Shown here: piece after piece, positions 42,784 to 52,068 of the stretch
Layout of the letters: each line of letters opens with the position of its first letter
Numbering within the stretch: the first letter of the stretch is position 1
Assembly: GCA_977006965.1 (NCBI GenBank)
Contig: OZ345366.1
Span: 2,294,001 to 2,358,000, forward strand
Direction of reading: 5' to 3'
DNA from: Phymatolithon calcareum
Taxonomy: Eukaryota > Rhodophyta > Florideophyceae > Hapalidiales
DNA length: 64,000 nt
Program-made: the position numbers and the translations under genes
The notes under the pieces: generated by a model
Databases searched by the model: none
What the model saw: the letters and a program-made list of their open reading frames with translations, nothing else
What the model was told of the DNA's origin: nothing

Positions 42784-43857
42784 CTATGCACCTTCTACAG
42801 CAGTCTTGGCCTTATCAACAACCTTCTCGTTATCTACCGCTGTACTACTTACGCTACAGTCGCCGGCAGCAGCATCGTGCATCGGCTTGAAAAACGCAAA
42901 GACGGGACGATTGCCAAACGGGATATTCTTCCCCTGCACCTCGCGTAGGGTGACGACGCGATCAAAGCCGCCCTTCTCGCTGACAAGAAAGTCGGCAAAC
43001 TGCTCTGGGCGCAATTTAAAAGTGTTCATCGTGCGGTCGCTCGGCACCGCGCCGCGCCTTCGCGCCTTCTTATAACTGCGACTCGGCTGCGGCTCCAGCA
43101 CAAACACGCCACCAGGCGCGAGCGCAGCCAGCACGCGCGCGAAGAAGAGGCGCAGTCCCTCGTCACCGCCGTGCAGATGGATCCACTTTGAAACGCTGAG
43201 CGCGAGCACAAGGTCGTACGGGCCGGCCGCCAGCACCGGCGGCGCGGGGTGCGCGGCTATGTCGCCCGTGACGAACGACGCGTTCGCGGGGAAGTCGTTT
43301 GTGGGGGACGGGGCAGAGGCGAGTAGGGTGCGGACGCGCTGCGAGGCACGGGCGACGAGGGTGGCGTCGACGTCGAGACCGGTTATGTGTGCGAAGGGGA
43401 AACGACGCGCGACTTCCAGGGTGAAGAGGCCGTCGTTGCAACCGATGTCGAGCACGCGGCCGGAGGGGGACACCCAGGTGGGAAGGAGCAGGGAGAGACG
43501 GGCGTCCGTGGAGGCGGTGCCGCGCCCGAGGCGGCGACGGTAGTAGTTGCGGTAGTTGCCGGTCGGGGCGAGGGCGCCTGGACGGTTTGAGTGGGGGCGC
43601 TTGGCGGGCGGGTGGGTGAGGTGGAGGCGACGCTTGCGCGGATTGGAGGACGGGGAGGACGGGGAGGACGGGGAGGACGGGGGTTTCGATGCAGACTGGG
43701 TGGAGTGGATTGAGATTTTTGAGGGCGGTGGCGATTTTACAGGAGGTTTCGTGATGGGCGCCCGCGCGGAGGCGACGGGCGGCGGGGCCGCTGGCTTCGG
43801 GGTTGGGGAAGACGGCATTGTGGGAAGCGCGGGTGCATGTCTGTCGTAGGTGTCCAT
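42784..43857 (-). CDS. Bin3/MePCE-type RNA methylphosphate-capping enzyme
   Basis: 357 aa from MDTYDRH; an ATG at 43917 would add 20 residues. The N-terminal ~100 residues are low-complexity Pro/Ser/Lys, including SSP repeats from a 9-bp minisatellite. The Bin3 domain begins with GNYRNYYRRRLG, then VLDIGCNDGLFTLEVA (SAM site), ITGLDVDATLV, ALSVSKWIHLHGGDEGL and GGVFVLEPQPSRSYKKAR, all diagnostic of MePCE/Bin3, which adds a gamma-monomethyl phosphate to the 5' end of Pol III RNAs (7SK or U6). It is convergent with Hsp70. The RNA target in this organism is unknown. Confidence 0.92.
   Translation of the reverse strand: MDTYDRHAPALPTMPSSPTPKPAAPPPVASARAPITKPPVKSPPPSKISIHSTQSASKPPSSPSSPSSPSSNPRKRRLHLTHPPAKRPHSNRPGALAPTGNYRNYYRRRLGRGTASTDARLSLLLPTWVSPSGRVLDIGCNDGLFTLEVARRFPFAHITGLDVDATLVARASQRVRTLLASAPSPTNDFPANASFVTGDIAAHPAPPVLAAGPYDLVLALSVSKWIHLHGGDEGLRLFFARVLAALAPGGVFVLEPQPSRSYKKARRRGAVPSDRTMNTFKLRPEQFADFLVSEKGGFDRVVTLREVQGKNIPFGNRPVFAFFKPMHDAAAGDCSVSSTAVDNEKVVDKAKTAVEGA
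43646..43682. repeat. 9-bp minisatellite in the Bin3 gene
   Basis: GGAGGACGG-type units repeat about four times and encode SSPSSPSSPSS on the minus strand. They lie in the disordered N-terminal region, so length variation would be tolerated. Confidence 0.8.
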
Positions 43858-43917
43858 CGGTCGGGCAGGGAAGAGGTAATTGATGGCGAGTGAGAAGTTG
43901 AGAAGTGATGTTGGCAT

Positions 43918-44861
43918 CAAAAGGGAAGTTTGATTATTGAAGACTGATTGTGTGAAAATATTACAAAAAATAGAATAGGTGTGACTTGATGAGGATTATC
44001 AAGTGATGCGGATTGCTGACCTGTCCTGTGATCTATCTGTAATGCCGACAGCATGTAAGCATGCGCTGTGAGGACCGGTTACGTACGCGTCTCTTTTCGG
44101 TTGAACGGACGAAGGACTAAGATGCTGAATGGGATTCTAAACAAAGAATAGATAACGCTGGAAAGCACATCGCATGCGGGTGTACAAGCAAACTTTTGTA
44201 CTGTACTGGACCTTGCGAAAGAATTGCAGTGTGCCATTTTGCATGGAAGCTAAATCGTCACCGACGAATATCTTGGCATCATTTACTTGGCCTGATTGCT
44301 CTGCTCTGCTCTGCTCCGCGAAGCGACTCTGAATTGAATCTTAGCAACTTAATATTCAATCGCCCCCAATCGCGAACCACATCAAACACGCCGATAAGCA
44401 GCAGATATACTTAAGGTGCTGTTGGAAACATTGCGGTCGTATCGACAATCGCTAAAAATTAGGTTGCCGCAACTTTGTCGTATGCATTGTTGGCGCGCTG
44501 TCAAATTCACATCCAAAAAATTCTTCACAGCACATCCCGCCGTCCCACGTGCCCTTCCGTCCTCCTCGCGCCCCTAGAGTGCCTGCCCCGGCCTCTGCCG
44601 GTTGGTTCCCGCCACTCCACCCATTCTCTCCGTATACCGCCGCAACGCCGATTGCGTGGCACACCGGCCGCCACACTACCGGTCTTCTGGCGCGGACGAC
44701 GATCGACGTGCCCGGCTGCCCGATTGCTGGAATGCTCATTTCGGTATCGCTTCGCCGCCGCACTCTTGAGCTCGCTAACGTACGCAGTTATCCGCGTGAT
44801 CCCCGCTGAACATTCACGCTTCCACGTCGTCTTTGCTCCATTGCCGCGCGTGCTCGCTGTC
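43918..44861. other. Divergent intergenic region between Bin3 and TBC1D23 genes
   Basis: About 0.94 kb. CTGCT repeats at about 44297-44316. No gene is recognised; it must contain both promoters. Confidence 0.5.
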
Positions 44862-47800
44862 ATGAACTTGAAGGACGTGGAGTGGGACCCAGCGCCAACG
44901 AATCCGGAAACTCTTCGCAAGGTAAGCAAACCCGTCGCATCGCATCATCTATGCGCGCTCGTCTCATTGCTTGCGAGGCGGACTGCGATATGCATGCATT
45001 TTACACCCTTCCGTCTGCCTGCCTTCATTCCCCTTTCCCATCTTTTGCGAATGTATTTCTAACCTTGTTAAATCCGTGCTTGCGTGCTTGCCCCGTTCTC
45101 GACTTTGCACTTTATCTATCTATCTATCTCAGGTACGCGCGGCCTTAAAGAGTTGCGTCTCCTCTCATGATGTGTCCAAATTGCGCGCCCTGCTTCTCAG
45201 CGATGCAATTAAAGGTGCCATTCCGCACGAGATACGCGGTTCCGTCTGGCTCCTCCTACTCGGCCTCCGCGCGGAGGACCTTCTTGCGGAAGACCTCAAC
45301 CTCTTTGCGCGCTCCGCTCGAAACGCCGTCTCCGAAGCCAACAGCAAAGAGCAGATCGAAAAGGATGTCGACCGCACCCGCCCAGGTCTCGATCGCTTCA
45401 AGCAGCGAACAGTCCGCGGTGCCCTGCTTCGTCTTTTATCGCTCTTTTGTGCCCGCCGTCAGGTTGCATATGTCCAAGGATTCAATGAACTTCTCGCGCC
45501 TTTCATCCTTCTCGCCGACACTGGTGGTAATCCTAGGATCGTTTACTCACTGTTTAATGACTTTGTCTCACGTTTCGCGCCCTGGATGCTGGATACCTCC
45601 GAGTCCCGCGTTTTTGATGTTCTCAAACGTGCCTTCAAATATTTCGAACGTCTACTTTTATATCACGATCCTGAACTCTACTGGCTTCTGGAGAACAACA
45701 TGATGACCCCCGACCTGTACGCCACCTCCTGGTTTGTCACTTTGTTCGCACGCAATTTTACCGTCGAGTGTGTCATGGCCTTGTGGGATCTACTCCTTCT
45801 TTCAGATAATCCGCTGGGTATTGCATTCTTTGGAATTGCAATGGTCACCGGTCGCAGGAAGGAACTTTTAGAAACGGACCCAAGTCGCATTCCAGAAACT
45901 CTCATGATGCTGTCGGCAAAATCGCCGGAAGAAGTTCGTCACCTCTGGCAACTTGGAAGTGAAATGCAAACTACTAACACCCCACCATCCTTTCAACGCC
46001 TCATGACGGATCGCTTACTGACTCAACCCGGCAAACCGCGCACCAACACCCTAGCCCGCTCCATGCAAGCCTCGGTGTGTCTACAGACAACGCCGGACGA
46101 TCTGGTGGCCGGGGAAGCCACTTTTGTCACATGGGACTGTCGCACAGCCCCTGAATTCCGCTCCGGTCACCTCGTGCAGGCCCAGTTTCTCCCACTCGAC
46201 GCCCTTCGTGCATGGAGTGCGCGCAGCTCCGGTGATATGACCGAGGCCGCCAAGGCAGAGCTTGCGCACGCAGCTACGCTGTGTGAGCAACTGAAGCAAA
46301 AGTCACACATTTGTCTCATCGGAACTGGGAACCGGGAGGAGGACGATGCGGACATCAACATTCTTGCGCTGCATCTTACCAAACTCGGTGTTCCGTATAT
46401 TTCCACGCTTCGCGGTGGCTTCCGTGTTGCACTCGCCGTCGCGCAATCCGGCTCTGCCCTCACTTCGGTGGAACTGACCGGCTTCGACGAGGAGGCACAT
46501 GGTCATGCACGCAACGTCCGTCTCAACGCTGCCGCCCTCGCCGCTCAAGAGGAATACGCACAACATCAACGCATCGACGGTCGCCCGCACAACATTGCCG
46601 ATTTTGGTGCACCGCCGAGCCAGGCTGACGGCAAGAGTGAAGTGGACACCCCCGGTAGCACGGCCTCCGCCTCGTCCGCGGCCTCTGGTGGCAGGGATTG
46701 GGGTGGGTTATATGCCGCAAACAACATACCTGGAATGTCCACGTTCACGGATTCGGAAATGAGTCGCGCCCTAAACCGAGCTCTGTCAGGTTTCGGGGTA
46801 CCTGGGTTTTCTGCTTCCGAGCCCAGTCCGAGCAAAGGCAACGTTGAAGTTTCCCCCGCGGACTCTAGCACATCGGCCGGTCCTTTCTCGCCGAATGCAC
46901 TTGTGTCGCCAGTTACGCCCGGCATTGCGGATCTGAAGCGCTCATCGTCGTCGTCAGGCATGGACAAGAATGCAGGTCGAGTGAAGAATCGGAACGGGGT
47001 AGTGAGTTTGGAAAACAGTCCGCGATTGATGGAAACGGGCAACATGAACAGTCCGATGCCAGGAATTCCACCTGGCATCGGTGCAAGCCCGAACCGCAAC
47101 CAACCTCCTGGCGCGGCACGGTCATCCGGTCATGCAGAGGAGTCCCCTTGGGGTCGTGACGCCCGACCAAACTGGCTGTCCGATGCGTCACTAGCCTATC
47201 CCCTGGACCTGATGCCGAAGGGATTCACCGTGAACGTGATGGACGACGGCGTAATGGCCGGACTGCGCCTATTCCCTTGCCGTGCGAAGAGTGAGCGCAG
47301 CACGCGACTGCGTGGACGAAACGTGGAGTTTAAACGACGGTATGTCGGAGTGTCGGCGCATTATTTCCTACTGCTTGCGCCGCATGCTACACGGACACAT
47401 CTGTTGGAGGTGAAGGCGATCCGGTATTTGCACGACATTGTACGCATCGCGTTCAAGAGGGCGAGGCCGGAACTCGTCACGTTCGAAGTGCGGGTCGGTG
47501 GAGTGGATGCTGGCCCGCATGAACACTTTGTGTGCGTCATGCCGGACGGATTGCGAGAGTGCGTGAGACTGGTGAAGGAGTATCTCGCGGTGGCGCCGCC
47601 GGAGAATGACCTCGACCTTGAGGGGACGCCGCAGTCGACGCCAAAGGCTGAGGAAGGCACGTCGGACGGGACGCCGACCGGAAGGAGTGGCGATGGTACG
47701 GCGGGTGGATTGAGGCGAGAGGGAGTGGCGGAGAAGGGGAAGGGGGGAAACGTGGGCGGATTGGAAATTGATGCGAGCGGAGAGGGATGGAAAGATGAGG

Positions 47801-47952
47801 GGAAGAGTGAAGAAGAGGCGGCGAACGGGGATCGGTCGGATGGGGAGGATGAACATGGAAATAGTACGCCCACGGTGGCATCGCACAAATTCTTCGCCGG
47901 GGGGGAGAGAGAGACTGCGCCTGGGCCGCGCATGCGGTCCGGGAATCGCTAA
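44862..47952 (+). CDS. TBC1D23-like Rab-GAP: TBC, rhodanese and C-terminal domain (spliced)
   Basis: Exon 1 is 44862-44921 (MNLKDVEWDP...LRK) and exon 2 is 45133-47952, giving 959 aa. The TBC domain (about residues 40-290) retains both catalytic fingers: IEKDVDR (arginine) and YVQGFNE (glutamine). A rhodanese-like domain (TWDCRTAPEFRSGHL, then LIGTGNREEDDADI) lacks the active-site Cys. A long Ser/Pro-rich linker leads to a conserved C-terminal domain (RLFPCRAKSERSTRL...FEVRVGG). This order defines TBC1D23, which in animals bridges golgin-captured vesicles and the WASH complex at the trans-Golgi. Human TBC1D23 is considered catalytically dead; this one looks competent. The tail after about residue 890 is acidic and low-complexity. 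Confidence 0.9.
44922..45132 (+). other. Spliceosomal intron (211 bp) in the TBC1D23 gene
   Basis: GTAAGC donor after AAG and a (CTAT)n CAG acceptor. It lies in phase 0 and joins LRK to VRAALK. The unspliced reading frame has an unlikely hydrophobic start with no family match, whereas splicing gives a short acidic N-terminus from an ATG. It is the only intron supported in this window. Confidence 0.8.
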
Positions 47953-48259
47953 TGCGCACGTTTTAGATTAGAATTAAACTCGTCTACTGTAGACTCCTAA
48001 CACGGCGTACAATATGTGGTAGAGGAAACGAAAGCAAAAGTGCAGTGCACATCTGAACCTATGTACACATACCATCACTGTAGGTCGATCTTCGTCCCCA
48101 GTTGTTTTTCCATTAATTTTCTATTGTTAGCCAGCCCCGTTGTGCTGACAAAGAGCACAGGATGCACTGTAAGCCTGACACTGCATCATTCATCTGAACG
48201 GCGATCTGCAACATCTCCGATCCGGCCCGGCCATTCCAAACTCGTCCGTCCCCATCGCC

Positions 48260-49588
48260 ATGTCCGACGTTGCCGCAGTAGCCAGGCGCGCCCGCGCCGC
48301 CTCGCGCGCCGTGCAATCACTGTCCGCCGCCGACCGCACGCGCGCCCTCACAGCGCTGGAGGCCGGTCTGCGCGGTGCACGAGCGGAGGTGGAGCGTCTG
48401 AACGCCCTGGACCGTCGCGAAGCAGCCGAGCACTCCGTGGAGAACGCGCTGCAGAAGCGGCTCGACGTGAGCGGTGCAAAGTACGACGCAATGCTCGCCG
48501 GCGTCGCATCCGTCCGCGCACTCGACGACCCTGTCGGCGTCGTCACGATGGCGCGCAAGCTCGACGACGGGCTGGAACTGTACCGTGTGTCGGCGCCCAT
48601 CGGCGTGCTGGCCGTTGTGTTTGAAGCGAGACCGGAGGCGGGTGTGCAGATTGCGTCGTTGGCGATCAAGTCGGGGAATGCGGTCATTCTCAAGGGCGGG
48701 AAGGAGGCGGAGAGATCGAATCGGGCGCTTGTGGATGTTGTAAGGGAGGCGTTGGAGGAGGCGGGGTATCCAGTGGATGCTGTGCAGATGATTGAGACGC
48801 GTGGGGAGGTGGGCGAATTGTTGGGGATGACGGATTGGGTTGATCTTGTTATTCCGAGGGGGAGTCGGAAGTTGGTTACGTTTGTGCAGGAACGGACGAA
48901 AATTACGGTCATGGGACATGCTGACGGATTGTGCAGTGTGTATGTGGATGGCGCGGCGGATGTGGAGAAGGCGGTGGGGATTGTTGTGGATGCGAAGACG
49001 CAGTATCCTGCTGTGTGCAACGCCGCGGAGAGTTTGCTGGTGGATCGGAAGGGGGTGGCGATGTTGCTGCCGGTGGTGAGGGCGTTGGAGAAGGAGGGGG
49101 TGACGATGAGGGCGGATGAGGAGGCGATGCGGGTGATGCGGGAGGGTGGGGTGGAGGGTGTGGCGGCGGAGGAGGGGGACTTTGATACGGAGTTTCTGGG
49201 ATTGAGTATGGCGGTAAGAGTGGTGGATGGGGTGGATGGGGCGGTGGAGCATATTAATAAGCATGGGAGTGGACATACGGATGTTATTGTTACGGAGGAT
49301 GAGGAGAAGGCGAAGAGGTTCTTGAATGGGGTGGATTCGGCAGGGGTTTATCACAATGTGTCGTCGAGATTTGCTGATGGGTATCGATATGGATTCGGGG
49401 CGGAGGTGGGGATTAGTACGCATCGTACACATGCGAGGGGACCGGTTGGGGTGGAGGGGTTGTTGATTTATAAGTATAAGATGATCGGGAAGGGACATGT
49501 TGTGAAGCCGTATGCGGATGGGGGGAAGGTGTTTAGGCATGAGGACTTTCAAAAGGAGGAGGGGGAACATTGGCATCTTGTGGGGTAG
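48260..49588 (+). CDS. proA: Gamma-glutamyl phosphate reductase (ProA)
   Basis: 442 aa, full length. It carries FEARPEAGVQIASLAIKSGN, ILKGGKEAERSN, the catalytic Cys in YPAVCNAAESLL, and HINKHGSGHTDVI. It reduces gamma-glutamyl phosphate to glutamate-5-semialdehyde with NADPH, the second step of proline synthesis. It is a stand-alone reductase, whereas plants and animals fuse it to glutamate kinase (P5CS). No transit peptide is evident, so it is probably cytosolic. The 3' two-thirds is extremely G-rich on the coding strand, which leaves a long antisense frame open. Eukaryotic neighbours on both sides argue against contamination. Confidence 0.95.
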   Translation: MSDVAAVARRARAASRAVQSLSAADRTRALTALEAGLRGARAEVERLNALDRREAAEHSVENALQKRLDVSGAKYDAMLAGVASVRALDDPVGVVTMARKLDDGLELYRVSAPIGVLAVVFEARPEAGVQIASLAIKSGNAVILKGGKEAERSNRALVDVVREALEEAGYPVDAVQMIETRGEVGELLGMTDWVDLVIPRGSRKLVTFVQERTKITVMGHADGLCSVYVDGAADVEKAVGIVVDAKTQYPAVCNAAESLLVDRKGVAMLLPVVRALEKEGVTMRADEEAMRVMREGGVEGVAAEEGDFDTEFLGLSMAVRVVDGVDGAVEHINKHGSGHTDVIVTEDEEKAKRFLNGVDSAGVYHNVSSRFADGYRYGFGAEVGISTHRTHARGPVGVEGLLIYKYKMIGKGHVVKPYADGGKVFRHEDFQKEEGEHWHLVG

Positions 49589-50274
49589 GAAGGGAGGTGG
49601 AGGTGTTATTTTTGAGATACCACACGGGAGGAGAGGAATGACGGGGATTCTGGGCATTTGCGCAGCGAATGGAATCGGGGTTCGCGAGCGAGCGTTGTGA
49701 GTGAGTGCATGTTTGCAATTCAGTGCTGCCTTTGACGGTGCGGTAACGTACTGTACGTGAATTGCCGTAGGATGTGGCAATGACTTTTGGTGAGCAATAT
49801 TTGTGTTGATAAAGCCAGCCAGCCAGCTGACTGACACATGGATTACACATAAATAGCGATTCAGCTTTTGCACTACTGTAGTGGTGTTGTTGGGGAATGT
49901 ACTGTAGCTGACGTCGATCAATTTCCGCATCTCCACCCCGACTTCCCACGCGCGGCATTCGAGCACGGCGCAATTGCTCGATCGGGCACGATGCATGCAA
50001 ATATTGCATGGACGAGATGGAGGCGGATCTGTTCACATAGAGGGAGAGATAACAAATCTGTAATGCAGTATATGTGGAATGATATGACGCCAAGTGGCAA
50101 ATGTCGGAACGAGCGATCTCGCGCAGGGTTCAAGCGAGCTTCGCCAATGACATGCAGCAAATCCCAATCACTCATAAATTGTCCGCGAGCTGCGCCTCAA
50201 TACAAACCACCTCCCCGTCCATCCATCCATCCCTCCTTCCGTTCCCCTCCGCTTTCCGACCCGCCGCCTTCAAA
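49589..50274. other. Intergenic region upstream of atpC
   Basis: 686 bp with GTACTGTA-like motifs at about 49747, 49874 and 49898 and CCATC repeats just before the atpC ATG. No gene seen. Confidence 0.5.
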
Positions 50275-51333
50275 ATGGACTTAGCATTCGTAGGCGCGCC
50301 CCTCTCCGCCCGCAGCTCATTCGTGTCGTCGCCAAATGCGCTCTGCACTGCCCCGCGCGCGCGACGTGCCAGCGTGCGCATGGGCGCCGGCCAATTGCGC
50401 GAAGTACGCGACCGCATGGGGTCCGTGAAGAACACGCAGAAGATCACGGATGCCATGCGACTGGTGGCAGCCGCCAAGGTGCGCCGCGCACAGGACGCCG
50501 TGCTGCGCACACGGCCCTTCTCCGAGGTGCTGCAGAAGGTGCTTGGCGGGCTGATTGGCCGTCTGACGAACGACTTTACGGATGTGCCGTTGCTGCAGCA
50601 GCGCGTCGCTAAGAAGGTTCTGCTCGTGCTTGTGACGGGTGATCGCGGTCTGTGTGGCGGGTACAACAACTACGTCATCAAAAAGGCCGAGGGTCGCGTC
50701 TCTGAGCTGCGCAAGGCGGGTGTGGACGTCGAGTTGGTGACGGTGGGTAATAAGGGTGGGGTGTACTTCAGATACCGTGACACAACGATACGTCGCGCCT
50801 TTCCGTGCGGACAGGCGCCGACCGCGCAGGAGGCATCTGCGATATCGGAGGAGTTACTAGCGGAGTATGTGTCGGGCGAGGTGGATCGGGTGGAGATTAT
50901 TTATACCAAGTTTGTCAGCCTTATCACCTCGGAGGCAAGTGTGCGGACGTTGCTGCCGTTGTCGCCGCAGGGATTGGAGTCGGAGGGGGATGAGATTTTC
51001 CAACTGACGAGTGAAGGGGGGAAGTTTTCCGTGAAGAAGGAGACTATTGAGATGGCGACACCGGAAAAGTTTCCGGCGGATATGATTTTCGAACAGGATC
51101 CATTGCAGATTCTTAATGCTATTCTGCCGTTGTATCTTAATGGTCAGATTTTGAGGACGTTGCAGGAATCGGTGGCGTCGGAACTTGCGGCTAGAATGTC
51201 GGCTATGTCGTCGGCTTCGGATAATGCTAAGGAATTGGGGAAGAGTTTGGCGCTTACGTATAATCGGGGGAGACAGGCGGCTATCACACAGGAGATTTCG
51301 GAAATTGTTGCAGGCGCTATGAGCACTACGTAG
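50275..51333 (+). CDS. atpC: Plastid ATP synthase gamma chain, nuclear-encoded
   Basis: 352 aa from MDLAFVGAPLSARSSF; this start gives a transit peptide with a Phe near the N-terminus, typical of red algal plastid import, ending before GAGQLREVRDRM. The mature part has RDRMGSVKNTQKITDAM, VTGDRGLCGGYNN and the C-terminal coiled-coil helix TYNRGRQAAITQEI. Gamma is the rotating shaft of CF1 in the thylakoid ATP synthase. The segment bearing the regulatory Cys pair in plants is absent (LSPQGLESEGDEIFQLTSEGGK in its place), as expected for red algae, so thioredoxin control of this subunit is not expected. Confidence 0.95.
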   Translation: MDLAFVGAPLSARSSFVSSPNALCTAPRARRASVRMGAGQLREVRDRMGSVKNTQKITDAMRLVAAAKVRRAQDAVLRTRPFSEVLQKVLGGLIGRLTNDFTDVPLLQQRVAKKVLLVLVTGDRGLCGGYNNYVIKKAEGRVSELRKAGVDVELVTVGNKGGVYFRYRDTTIRRAFPCGQAPTAQEASAISEELLAEYVSGEVDRVEIIYTKFVSLITSEASVRTLLPLSPQGLESEGDEIFQLTSEGGKFSVKKETIEMATPEKFPADMIFEQDPLQILNAILPLYLNGQILRTLQESVASELAARMSAMSSASDNAKELGKSLALTYNRGRQAAITQEISEIVAGAMSTT

Positions 51334-51527
51334 ACATGCTTTGCATGCTTTGCTCGGTTTGCTCGGGGTGGATGCACGGGGTATAATGGTGTGGATGTTG
51401 ATGTGAATGTCTCGATGGCCTAATGCGTGAATTGCACCTTTGGAGGTGGTGGTATCGAAGTTTCAACCGACAGTGTGGTTACTGTGAGAAGTGACTGAAT
51501 CCCAACAGTTTTTTGTATATGCGCGTT

Positions 51528-51565
51528 CTTCCTTCCTTCCTTCCTTCCTTCTTTCATTCCTTCAT
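51528..51565. repeat. TTCC microsatellite
   Basis: TTCCTTCC units run for about 38 bp downstream of atpC. The remainder of 51334-51920 shows no gene. Confidence 0.9.
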
Positions 51566-51921
51566 CTGTGACTTTCAGGATTGTGTCATCTTGGGGTGTT
51601 CTTGTTTTTGTCGTGCTTCCGACAGACCACTCATTCGTTCCGCAACACACTTGCTACTGCTTGGTACATGGGGTACAGGAGGCTTGGGATGTTCACAGTC
51701 TTGACTTGTTTGCGAAGCACGCATGTGCAGGAGTAGTTTTTAATAAATTTACAAGTTTTTCCTCCATCCTCTCATTGAACTAACTTGCTCTCTCATGGAG
51801 ATTCATTCGTACTTTAAGAGGGGTGAATATCCATGCAATTGCATTATTTGCAGGCGTCGGCAGCGTGAAATTTGAATGGCCCTGCATGTACAGTATAGGA
51901 AAATGATTTATTTTTAGTTTG

Positions 51922-52068
51922 ACGAGAAAACATCCCACGACGATTGGCGACAAGCAATACTCATCCCCATGTACAAGCAAGGACCCGCTCACGTCGCTGC
52001 AAACTATAGGCTTATCTCCCTGTTAAATCAAGTCAGGAAGATTATAAGCGCGGCCCTTTCTTTCTTTC
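51922..52068 (+). mobile_element. LINE reverse transcriptase fragment
   Basis: The plus-strand translation reads DWRQAILIPMYKQGPAHVAA followed by NYRLISLLNQVRKII, matching the RT region (IPIYKKG...NYRPISLL) of non-LTR elements. Only about 49 codons remain, abutting the tail of an opposite-strand LINE. Confidence 0.8.

Noticed and set aside
44971-45132. Unspliced TBC1D23 start (MRGGLRYACIL...)
   Set aside because: It lies inside a GTAAGC...CAG intron; splicing to the exon at 44862-44921 gives a sensible start.
48260-49588. proA as bacterial contamination
   Set aside because: It is flanked closely by an intron-bearing TBC1D23 gene and a plastid-targeted atpC on the same sequence.
48317-49996. 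559-codon minus-strand frame antisense to proA
   Set aside because: Product is His/Pro/Arg-rich with no motifs and results from the G-rich coding strand of proA.
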